Of a DNA stretch of 12,755 nt, positions 7,149 to 12,755 are shown in pieces. The notes under the pieces were generated by a model. It was not told where the DNA came from. It worked only from the letters and a program-made list of their open reading frames with translations, and ran no database searches. The DNA comes from Armatimonadota bacterium (GTDB lineage Bacteria; Armatimonadota; Hebobacteria; Hebobacterales; WVXJ01): positions 4,487 to 17,241 of the forward strand of contig WVXJ01000105.1 in NCBI GenBank assembly GCA_011773575.1, given 5' to 3'. Within the stretch, counting starts at the first letter, position 1, and every line of letters starts with the position of its first letter. Both the position numbers and the translations under genes were made by a program.

Positions 7149-7774
7149 TCCACCCCGTCGCCGCCCATTCCCTGTAAATGGCAGGTATCATTCATCTTGA
7201 GCACTACATATCTGCTGTCTTCCACAGTGATGGCATTCAGCGCGCAGACATCCTGCTGAATCTTCCAAAAAGCGGAATTGCTCAACCCAAGCGCCTCACA
7301 CAGGATGACTTTACACACCACGCGGTGGGTAATGAGGGCAAGGGTCTCTTCCGGATGTCGTTGACTCCATTCCTCCAAGCCCTCTCTCACCCGGGCGCGG
7401 ATGGCGCTCAAACCTTCGCCGCCGGGAGGCACGGCTTCTTCCGGGCTGCGCGCCCAATGGTCAAACTCCTTTGGATAGCGCTCACGCACCTCATTAACCG
7501 CAAGCCCCTCCCACTCTCCGAAATTCATATCAATCAATTCCTCGCGCAGGCACACTTCCACATTCCGGCCGGAGGCAATCGCAGCCGCCGTGTCCGCGGC
7601 GCGGGAAAGCGGACTGGAATAAACAGCAGCAATAGGTTCGGTTGAAAGCGACTCCGTCAATCGGCGCGCCTGCTCACAGCCTTTCTCGCTCAGCGGTATA
7701 TCCTGCCTCCCGCGAAAGATCATCTCCCGGTTCCATTGTGTCTCACCATGGCGAATAACGAGGAATTTGGTCAT
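7142..7774 (-). CDS. Histidine phosphatase superfamily protein, CobC/phosphoglycerate-mutase-like
   Basis: The 210-residue protein has the branch-2-histidine phosphatase active site: RHGET at residues 8-12 with catalytic H9, R58 in the SSPLSRA motif, the acidic region MNFGEWEG at 83-90, and H140 in ALITHR. The GEWEG form is common in CobC (alpha-ribazole-5'-phosphate phosphatase) and PhoE-type phosphatases. The true cofactor-dependent mutases are longer, about 230-250 residues. The start is set at the ATG at 7774, directly before KFLVIRHGE; the frame extends to 7873, but that part would be translated from the palindrome at 7831-7853. It is the last gene of the minus-strand acs operon. In that context an alpha-ribazole phosphatase step in making the corrinoid for AcsC/AcsD is attractive, but sequence alone does not fix the substrate. 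Confidence 0.88.
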   Translation of the reverse strand: MTKFLVIRHGETQWNREMIFRGRQDIPLSEKGCEQARRLTESLSTEPIAAVYSSPLSRAADTAAAIASGRNVEVCLREELIDMNFGEWEGLAVNEVRERYPKEFDHWARSPEEAVPPGGEGLSAIRARVREGLEEWSQRHPEETLALITHRVVCKVILCEALGLSNSAFWKIQQDVCALNAITVEDSRYVVLKMNDTCHLQGMGGDGVDF

Positions 7775-7830
7775 CGCTGTGCTCTTGGGCCGGGGCTCGC
7801 AACTCCCGCCGTATTCAGGGCAACTCGTAG

Positions 7831-7853
7831 GGCAGGAGCGCCCCGCTCCTGCC
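7831..7853. repeat. Perfect palindrome, 10-bp stem and 3-base loop (REP-like)
   Basis: GGCAGGAGCG at 7831-7840 and CGCTCCTGCC at 7844-7853 are exact reverse complements around CCC. It sits in the 95-base gap between cooC copy B and the phosphatase gene. No T-run follows on the minus strand, so it is not a standard intrinsic terminator. A dispersed extragenic palindrome or an RNA stabiliser within the operon fits better. Confidence 0.6.
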
Positions 7854-7869
7854 AAAAGATAGACAAGGG

Positions 7870-8622
7870 TCAAAGAGAGGAATCCAGCACTTTCTTGACG
7901 GCTGCAAAAACGGGATTCTCCGCGGAGACTTCGATCAGCGGTTTCCCCTCCCCGTCCAGCCGCTTTATCTCTTCATCTTCGGGAATGGTCCCCCAAATTT
8001 CGATTCCACGCTGCTGTGCCGCACTCTCGAGCGCGAGAGGAATGGAATCGCTCGAGCGGTTAATCAAAAGCCGGGTCTCTCCCACGGTATTCTTCAAGGC
8101 TGCCATCAACTCCGTCACGCGAAAGCCGGTCTCCAGGCCCCGCATGGTGGGATCAGAGAGAATTACCAGCAAATCCAAATCCTTCGTCGTCCGGCGGCTG
8201 ATATGCTCCAGCCCCGCTTCACAATCCATCACCGTATAGGTATAGGAATCACTCAGCCGGTCAACACAAGTGCGCAAAATACTGTTAGCATAACAATAAC
8301 AGCCAGGCCCTTCCGGCCGGCCCATGACCAGCAAATCGAACTTCTCCGTTTCCACCAGACACTCCCGCAGCCGGTACTCCAGGAACTCCGCCCGTGTCAT
8401 CCCGCCAGGCAGACTGGTGACCTTCTCAAGCGCCTCCTCGCGAATGGCCCCCACGCTTTCCGTCGCCTTTATCCCCAGGGCCGCATCCAGATTGGTATTC
8501 GGGTCCGCGTCAACCGCCAAAACCGGCCCGTCGCCCCGTTCCGCCAAGGCCCGCACCGCCAGCGCAGCCACAGTCGTTTTTCCAGTGCCACCTTTACCGG
8601 TTATGGCGATTACTTTGCCCAT
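7870..8622 (-). CDS. cooC: CooC-type nickel-insertion ATPase for CODH/ACS maturation (copy B)
   Basis: The 250-residue protein belongs to the MinD/SIMIBI P-loop family. The deviant Walker A GKGGTGKTT is at residues 9-17 with the signature lysine K10, and the aspartate-rich AVDADPNTNLDAALG follows at about 36-50. A CxC motif (GCYCYAN, C108 and C110) is the metal-binding and dimerisation signature of CooC, distinguishing it from MinD and NifH. VMDCEAGLEHISRRTT at 131-146 is the Walker B/switch II region. CooC dimers use ATP to help insert Ni into carbon monoxide dehydrogenase, and a close relative (AcsF) serves acetyl-CoA synthase. Its ATG is ten bases after the stop of copy A, with GGTGGA in the gap as a ribosome binding site. 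Which nickel enzyme this copy serves cannot be told from the sequence. Confidence 0.92.
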   Translation of the reverse strand: MGKVIAITGKGGTGKTTVAALAVRALAERGDGPVLAVDADPNTNLDAALGIKATESVGAIREEALEKVTSLPGGMTRAEFLEYRLRECLVETEKFDLLVMGRPEGPGCYCYANSILRTCVDRLSDSYTYTVMDCEAGLEHISRRTTKDLDLLVILSDPTMRGLETGFRVTELMAALKNTVGETRLLINRSSDSIPLALESAAQQRGIEIWGTIPEDEEIKRLDGEGKPLIEVSAENPVFAAVKKVLDSSL

Positions 8623-8632
8623 CTATCCACCG

Positions 8633-9382
8633 TCATTTCCTCAGCGCGGCTTCCACTTCTCCCACCGCCTGTCGGAAAGACTCATCCTTCTCCCACGGCA
8701 CGGCCGCTGCATTTTCCAACATCGGGTCATGAGGAATCGCTCCCAGGCAGGGTAGATTGGCCAATTCCGCGCGAATCTTATCTTCATCTGCGGATGATTT
8801 GACATTGTTGGCAACTATCCCGATCTTGGGAACCCCCATTGTTCTGCCCAGTGAAGCGATTCTCTGCGCGGTGCGTATGCTCGCCGGATTCGGCTCCACC
8901 ACAATGAGCAGCCAGTCAACATGGGTCGCCGTACCCCGGCCCAGGTGTTCCACACCCGCTTCCATGTCCAGGATTACCGCCTCTTCCTGGCTCACCAGGT
9001 GCCTGGTCAGCGCCCGCAGAACGACATTCTCCGGACAGACACAGCCTCCCCCCGGCTCGGTGACCATACCCATCACTAGCAGTCTGAGGCCGCCATGTTC
9101 GACGGCGTGGGTATCCAATAAATCGCTCACCTCCGGCGCCAGCAGGAAGAAACCTCCACTGTCTTTGCTGCCCGCCCGTTCCTTCAAGGTCTCCCGCAAA
9201 TCAGACAGTGGCACCACCTTGTTCAGCATCTCTTGCGGAAAGCCCAAAGCATATCCCAGGCAGTTGTTCGAATCCGCATCTACGGCCAGCACTTTCAGCC
9301 CTGCATCCGCGAAAGACCGGCAAAGCCCCGCGCTCAAAGTCGTCTTTCCACTTCCACCTTTTCCCGCCACCGCTATCTTCAT
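8633..9382 (-). CDS. cooC: CooC/AcsF-type nickel-insertion ATPase for CODH/ACS maturation (copy A)
   Basis: The 249-residue P-loop ATPase has deviant Walker A GKGGSGKTT at residues 8-16, AVDADSNNCLGYALG at 33-47, a CxC metal motif GCVCPEN (C114, C116), and ILDMEAGVEHLGRGTATHVD as the switch II region. This is the CooC family plan and clearly paralogous to the next gene. The VEHLGRGTA region and EPGGGCVCPEN segment fit CooC proteins encoded beside acs genes, one of which is called AcsF, proposed for Ni activation of acetyl-CoA synthase. The start has AGGA eight bases upstream. The 67-base gap from the DUF166 gene contains inverted repeats (9397-9454). The assignment to CODH versus ACS is open. 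Confidence 0.92.
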   Translation of the reverse strand: MKIAVAGKGGSGKTTLSAGLCRSFADAGLKVLAVDADSNNCLGYALGFPQEMLNKVVPLSDLRETLKERAGSKDSGGFFLLAPEVSDLLDTHAVEHGGLRLLVMGMVTEPGGGCVCPENVVLRALTRHLVSQEEAVILDMEAGVEHLGRGTATHVDWLLIVVEPNPASIRTAQRIASLGRTMGVPKIGIVANNVKSSADEDKIRAELANLPCLGAIPHDPMLENAAAVPWEKDESFRQAVGEVEAALRK

Positions 9383-9396
9383 CGTCAGAATCCTGT

Positions 9397-9454
9397 GAGT
9401 TCAGAGTTGAGAGTTGTGTGTTGAGAGAGGCTCTCTGAACTCTGCACTCTCAAC
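9397..9454. repeat. Low-complexity inverted repeat between the DUF166 and cooC genes
   Basis: GAGTTCAGAG at 9397-9406 is the exact reverse complement of CTCTGAACTC at 9433-9442, enclosing a 26-base loop. GTTGAGAG at 9406-9413 and again at 9420-9427 both complement CTCTCAAC at 9447-9454. The left arm contains GTTCAGAGTTGAGAGTTG (9399-9416), a 16-of-18 match to the element before the peptidase gene. The right arm overlaps the stop codon of the DUF166 gene. No T-run marks it as a terminator. It could slow or attenuate transcription before the cooC genes, or be a neutral mobile repeat. Confidence 0.5.
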
Positions 9455-10142
9455 GCTCAACCGCTTTCTCCAGCGCTTCTCTTACCGCCTCTTTCTGGAT
9501 ATCTACCGAATGGTGCATTATTGTATCACCACTGTCCTCATCCATATTCATACTTGCCAGACAAGGATAAGAGTGGTGCAGGGTGCCGGCCTCTTTAACT
9601 AGATCTGCAGAGAGCGCCATCCCTTCCAGACCTTCGGCAACGAATTCGCTGAGCCCGCAGGGAGAGCCGCGCACCACCTCAATACTTTCAATCTTCCCAT
9701 CTCTGACAGTTACTTTGAATTCCGGTCGGCCTGCCCGATAGATGCGGCAGAACTCGGCGAGCACCGGTGTAGTGGGCTCCAGAGAGCAGAAGGGCTTGGG
9801 AAATGCGGATTCGATTTCGGCCTGCGCACAGGCCGCGGTAACCTGGCGCTGAAGGCCGAGCCGTATCCAGGAGGGGTCTTCGATGGGCGCAATCAGCGCG
9901 CGGGTGGCCTTTCCCTTGACAAAATAGGGAATCTCCAGCAGCAGGTCCTGGTGAAGATTGATGGCTATGAGGACCTCCGCGCCGCCCAGTTCCGCGGGCA
10001 AGAACTTTTCCGGATCATCCACCATCAGCGGCAGTTGTGCCGGTACCTGGTAGCCGGTAACACTGCCGGGAGAGTTCTTCTCGAGAGCGGCGATTACCCG
10101 CTCCGCGTAACGCCCCCCGGTATGGACAACTTCAACCCGCAT
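9450..10142 (-). CDS. DUF166 family protein of the acetyl-CoA pathway operon
   Basis: The 230-residue product matches DUF166 (COG1810), a family of methanogens and acetogens sometimes labelled thymidylate synthase-like without proof. Its hallmarks are visible: RYAERVI near the N-terminus, VPAQLP and FLPAELGGAEVLIA, the block PKPFCSL (C119), VVRGSPCG (C162), LHHSYPCLASM (C194), and DTIMHHS near residue 206. Three conserved-looking cysteines and histidines 189-190 and 210-211 suggest a metal or cluster site. The gene follows acsE and precedes the cooC genes on the same strand, so a role with CODH/ACS, corrinoid protein or folate methyl transfer is likely by context only. The spacing to acsE is enlarged by a 17-base tandem duplication. 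The ATG at 10142 has only a weak GAAGAG-type ribosome binding site. Confidence 0.85.
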   Translation of the reverse strand: MRVEVVHTGGRYAERVIAALEKNSPGSVTGYQVPAQLPLMVDDPEKFLPAELGGAEVLIAINLHQDLLLEIPYFVKGKATRALIAPIEDPSWIRLGLQRQVTAACAQAEIESAFPKPFCSLEPTTPVLAEFCRIYRAGRPEFKVTVRDGKIESIEVVRGSPCGLSEFVAEGLEGMALSADLVKEAGTLHHSYPCLASMNMDEDSGDTIMHHSVDIQKEAVREALEKAVER

Positions 10143-10143
10143 T

Positions 10144-10177
10144 CTCAGCCGCTCTTCACACTCAGCCGCTCTTCACA
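10144..10177. repeat. Perfect 17-base tandem duplication at the acsE/DUF166 junction
   Basis: CTCAGCCGCTCTTCACA occurs at 10144-10160 and is repeated exactly at 10161-10177. On the minus strand the upstream copy (10161-10177) encodes the last residues and TGA stop of acsE. The second copy fills the gap before the DUF166 ATG. Without it the acsE stop would be one base before that ATG. The duplication leaves both proteins intact. Confidence 0.8.
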
Positions 10178-10965
10178 GAGGAGAGATAGGCCTTCAGATA
10201 ATCATCACAATAGACCTGCTTATCGAGCAGGAGTTCCGCGGTGATCCCGGCGTTCATCAATTCCTCATCCATGGGGTCGAGGATGGCGCCGTCCAGTCCC
10301 GCGGCTATCGCCATCACCAGGTAAGTGCGATTGATCAGGCTGCGCAAAGCGGTTCCCTGGGAGACATTGCTGAGACCCAAGACGGTCTTCGGCGGCGGAT
10401 CAGAGAGAAGCCTCACCTCACGCAGCGCGTCCATGACCTGCTGGGGAACTGTCTGCGCCACATTCACCGGCAGAATCACGGGGTCAATGAAGAGTCGCTG
10501 CATGTCCTCGATACCATTCTCGAAAGCAGAGGCGACAATGCGCAGGGCGATCTCCGTCCGGCCTGCGGCATCCCGGGGGATGCCTTTCTCATCAATCGTG
10601 AGAGCAATTATTGCGGCCTTGTGCTTCTGTGCCATAGGCATAAAGACGGTGAGTTTTTCCTCCTGGCCGGTGGTGGAATTGATGATGGAGCCGGCTCCTG
10701 CCTCCGCCAGCCCCGCTTCCATAACCTCCGGCTTGGTGGTGTCAATCGCCAGCGGTGCTTGCGTTACCTGGCGGATCGTCTGTACCAGCCAGACCATCGC
10801 CTCCGTCGCATCCGCCGCGGCCGGTCCCACATTAACATCCAGCGCGTTGGCGCCCGCCTCCAACTGTGCCTTAGCAAGGTTCTGGACTATTTCAGTGTTG
10901 CACTCCTGGATGGCCTTGCGCACATCCTTGAACATCCCGTTGATTCTCTCTCCAATCACATACAT
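10162..10965 (-). CDS. acsE: 5-methyltetrahydrofolate:corrinoid/iron-sulfur protein methyltransferase
   Basis: AcsE (MeTr) transfers the methyl group of methyl-THF to Co(I) of the corrinoid iron-sulfur protein, the step joining the folate methyl branch to acetyl-CoA synthase. The 267-residue product is close to the 262 of the Moorella enzyme and has its pterin-binding TIM barrel: MYVIGERING at the N-terminus, ALDVNVGPA, LAIDTT with D75, SIINSTTG with N96, FIDPVILP with D161, and GLSNVSQG with N200. These match the folate-binding Asp and Asn positions reported for the Moorella protein (75, 96, 160, 199). The ATG at 10965 is preferred over an upstream in-frame start at 11004 because AAAGGGGAA gives a proper ribosome binding site and the protein then begins as the family does. 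It lies 40 bases after acsD. The homologous methionine synthase domain is excluded by length and context. Confidence 0.96.
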   Translation of the reverse strand: MYVIGERINGMFKDVRKAIQECNTEIVQNLAKAQLEAGANALDVNVGPAAADATEAMVWLVQTIRQVTQAPLAIDTTKPEVMEAGLAEAGAGSIINSTTGQEEKLTVFMPMAQKHKAAIIALTIDEKGIPRDAAGRTEIALRIVASAFENGIEDMQRLFIDPVILPVNVAQTVPQQVMDALREVRLLSDPPPKTVLGLSNVSQGTALRSLINRTYLVMAIAAGLDGAILDPMDEELMNAGITAELLLDKQVYCDDYLKAYLSSVKSG

Positions 10966-11005
10966 CGCCTGTTCCCCTTTATGTGTGTGCCGTCTATTCG
11001 GCAAA

Positions 11006-11971
11006 TTATTTCTTCATCAATCCATCAATCGTCGTCCGCACCATCTCCACGGCCTTCGGGTGCCACATCACCAGGATGTCGGTTCCCCCGTGCAGGAAGC
11101 AGGTCGCCGTCATCGCCTCCCAGAGGACGCCGCGCTCCTTCTCAGCACCCCACTGGGGGGCATCCGCCTCCAGGGTCTTCGCTTCCTTCGCCTTCCAAGC
11201 CTCCGGGCCCACCACGGCCAACAAGGGCATGGAGAGCATCTTGTCACCGCCAAGCGCGGCAAGACGGGTCCTCTCCATGATGGAATAGGCATATTCCATC
11301 CCATAGCCCAGCCCGCCGGTGGCCTGGAACATAACGATACGCCCCGCATCCAGCCCCATCTCGGTGACCAGGATGTTCACCTGTTTCTGGATGTTTATAT
11401 CAATGGGGGCGGCGGTGATGAGTTTATGTCCATCCGCCAGACAGGCCGCGGTGATGGTCTTGTAATTATCCTGTTCCGCGCTGCCCAGAAGACAGTTCTC
11501 GCCGGCAGCCGCCTCACTCGCCCGGGGCATGATCTCATTGTCTTTGTCAGCTTGGCCGCATCCCCAGATAATCAGCGGAACCCCTACGGCACCGAGCACC
11601 TTCTTGACGGCCGCCGCCGCCTCTTCGGGCCCCGTATTCAAGGAATCCGGATGCGCGCTGAGCAGCCGCAGACAGATCATCTCCGCGCCGTACTCCTCTA
11701 CGCATTTTTTCGCCCACGCCGCGGGGTCGTTCAGCACACCGTCAAATGGAGCTGAGAGCGTCTCCGGCCAGCTCTGTGGCTCCATGTCCAGCACCTCCAT
11801 GGCAATGACCGGTCGGTTGGGAATCTCGCCTTCAAAATGCAAGAACGGCAGTGTCGTTGACCCGCCTACCGTAACCGTGCTGGCGCGGGTGCCTCCTTCC
11901 GCGGCTGTCGCCCCGAGAGTCACCGTGTTTACCGCGCTTGCCCATTTCTCTACCGGGACCTCAAATACCAT
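11006..11971 (-). CDS. acsD: Corrinoid iron-sulfur protein small subunit (acetyl-CoA decarbonylase/synthase delta subunit)
   Basis: The 321-residue product is nearly the length of the Moorella small subunit (about 323). It shows family features in order: VNTVTLGATAAEGGTRA, VGGSTTLPFLHFEGEIPN, the PVIAMEVLDMEP strand, VPLIIWGCGQADKDNE at about 131-146, the region ENCLLGSAEQDNYKTITAA, MFQATGGLGYGMEYAYSIMER, and the C-terminal DILVMWHPKAVE. It is a TIM-barrel protein that pairs with the large subunit AcsC, which carries the cobalamin and 4Fe-4S cluster, to accept the methyl from AcsE and donate it to acetyl-CoA synthase. The ATG at 11971 comes one base after the TAA of the preceding gene, and GAGGAG inside that gene's end provides the ribosome binding site, so translation is probably coupled. 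The AcsC gene is not in the window. Confidence 0.96.
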   Translation of the reverse strand: MVFEVPVEKWASAVNTVTLGATAAEGGTRASTVTVGGSTTLPFLHFEGEIPNRPVIAMEVLDMEPQSWPETLSAPFDGVLNDPAAWAKKCVEEYGAEMICLRLLSAHPDSLNTGPEEAAAAVKKVLGAVGVPLIIWGCGQADKDNEIMPRASEAAAGENCLLGSAEQDNYKTITAACLADGHKLITAAPIDINIQKQVNILVTEMGLDAGRIVMFQATGGLGYGMEYAYSIMERTRLAALGGDKMLSMPLLAVVGPEAWKAKEAKTLEADAPQWGAEKERGVLWEAMTATCFLHGGTDILVMWHPKAVEMVRTTIDGLMKK

Positions 11972-11972
11972 C

Positions 11973-12755
11973 TTAGCTCTCCTCTTCTATCCCCAGACTT
12001 GTACAAAGTCGTTTCATATCAACATGCTCTGCAAACAACTCCCGCGCCCGCTTGATCTTTGCTTCACCTCTTACTCGCAGCCGGCCGTGCAGGCTTTCCA
12101 CCTCTTCCACCACACTCAAAGTATCTCCCCCGACCAGCAGCACCGGCACTCCCAATTCCCGCGCCCGCTTCAGGATGACCGCGGAGGGGTGTAAGCCGCC
12201 GGTTAATATCAATGCCCGTGTGGAGGTCTGCAGCGCGGCAAGGTGAATATCAGGCCTATCTCCACCTGTCACTACAACCTTATCCTCCACCTGTTGGAGA
12301 TATTTCGCCGCGCTTTGCGGGCCCATCGCCCCAACCAGAAAATGTTTCGCCAGGCCCTCCAGCCCCTTTTCTCCACACAAGACTTTCGCCCCCAGGCCCT
12401 CGGCCAATTCCCGTATGGAGATGGCGCGCAGTGCATCATCCTCGGGCAGCACCCCGAAGACCTGAATGCCTCTCTTCTCCAGACAAGGGGTGATGACATC
12501 CCGAAGATTCTCAAAGGCGCCTTCGGCGGCGCAGTTGAAGATAACTCCCAGCATCCTCTCTCCCAGCAGGTTCTGGGCGGTCAACACATCTTCAACCGAG
12601 TAATCAGCCTCATAGCGCGCCACCACCAGAGCCTTGGCATCCAGGAGCCGCGCCACACTGGAGGCGCACATTTCCACCAGCGCGCCGCGTGACAGCCTTC
12701 CGATACCGCCTACGATCGTAGCCTCTTTTCCCTTTGCCGCGCGCTGGAAGGCCGT
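11973..12755 (-). CDS. BioD-like P-loop/DRTGG domain protein (5' end missing)
   Basis: The frame is open to the right edge of the window, so the N-terminus is missing; the GTG at 12677 is internal. At least 260 residues are visible. The N-terminal part (GGIGRLSRGALVEMCASSVARLLDAKALVVARYEADYSVEDVL, then GVIFNC) resembles the second half of a dethiobiotin-synthetase-like ATPase domain. The C-terminal part carries a DRTGG domain: VVVTGGDRPDIHLAAL, ALILTGGLHPSAVIL, GVPVLLVGGDTLSVVEEVE. The same pair of domains forms the N-terminus of some phosphotransacetylases (COG0857), but no catalytic Pta domain follows here: the gene ends one base before acsD. The Walker A motif should be upstream of the edge and cannot be checked. 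Its tight linkage with acsD suggests an accessory or regulatory role in the acetyl-CoA pathway; this is inference. Confidence 0.82.
   Translation of the reverse strand, partial: TAFQRAAKGKEATIVGGIGRLSRGALVEMCASSVARLLDAKALVVARYEADYSVEDVLTAQNLLGERMLGVIFNCAAEGAFENLRDVITPCLEKRGIQVFGVLPEDDALRAISIRELAEGLGAKVLCGEKGLEGLAKHFLVGAMGPQSAAKYLQQVEDKVVVTGGDRPDIHLAALQTSTRALILTGGLHPSAVILKRARELGVPVLLVGGDTLSVVEEVESLHGRLRVRGEAKIKRARELFAEHVDMKRLCTSLGIEEES

Noticed and set aside
7775..7873. N-terminal extension of the histidine phosphatase
   Set aside because: It would encode the palindrome and a Cys/Pro-rich stretch ahead of the normal family start. The ATG at 7774 gives the canonical N-terminus.
9397..9454. CRISPR or tandem-repeat array
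   Set aside because: The repeated GTTGAGAG units are short, irregular and partly inverted, with no spacers of constant length.
10325..11755. Open plus-strand frame of 476 codons
   Set aside because: It lies antisense to acsE and acsD, whose conserved motifs are unambiguous. Its translation is Ser/Arg/Pro-rich without any domain, as expected from the opposite strand of high-GC genes.

Overview
The window reads as bacterial chromosome, with GC judged by eye in the mid-to-high fifties percent. It most likely comes from an anaerobe that runs the Wood-Ljungdahl (reductive acetyl-CoA) pathway. The reason is a minus-strand operon that encodes the small subunit of the corrinoid iron-sulfur protein (AcsD), methyltetrahydrofolate:corrinoid methyltransferase (AcsE), two CooC-type nickel-insertion ATPases, a DUF166 protein and a BioD-like/DRTGG ATPase. 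Acetogenic Firmicutes, Chloroflexota, Actinobacteriota and several uncultivated acetogenic phyla are all possible; the sequence alone does not settle which.

Left part, 1-3104. The end of a ModA-like molybdate/tungstate-binding protein (cut by the window edge) is followed by a small single-pass membrane protein, both on the plus strand. Convergent to them on the minus strand is a six-helix membrane protein with GAF and GGDEF domains, a diguanylate cyclase with an intact inhibitory site. A 278-base divergent intergenic region follows. It holds a good sigma70-type promoter candidate for the next gene and a possible 22-codon leader ORF upstream of the cyclase.

Middle part, 3105-7114, plus strand. 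pheT (phenylalanyl-tRNA synthetase beta) stands without pheS next to it and lacks the N-terminal tRNA-binding OB insertion. It is followed by a PepT-like M20 metallopeptidase. The stop codon of the peptidase overlaps the start of a J-domain protein carrying three CxxC-pair zinc ribbons.

Right part, 7142-12755, minus strand. In transcription order the genes are: BioD-like/DRTGG ATPase (5' end outside the window), acsD, acsE, DUF166 protein, cooC copy A, cooC copy B, and a CobC-like histidine phosphatase. AcsE moves the methyl group from methyl-THF to the cobalamin of the AcsC/AcsD protein. The CooC proteins mature the nickel enzymes CODH/ACS. The phosphatase may help make the corrinoid cofactor. 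The catalytic partners (AcsC, ACS, CODH) are not in the window and may lie beyond the right edge.

Non-coding structure: a near-identical 18-mer repeat lies directly before the peptidase start and upstream of cooC copy A; a perfect 10-bp-stem palindrome lies between cooC copy B and the phosphatase; a perfect 17-bp tandem duplication sits at the acsE/DUF166 junction; and three 10-base repeats overlap the pheT promoter candidate. No rRNA, tRNA, CRISPR array, insertion sequence or recognisable riboswitch was seen.
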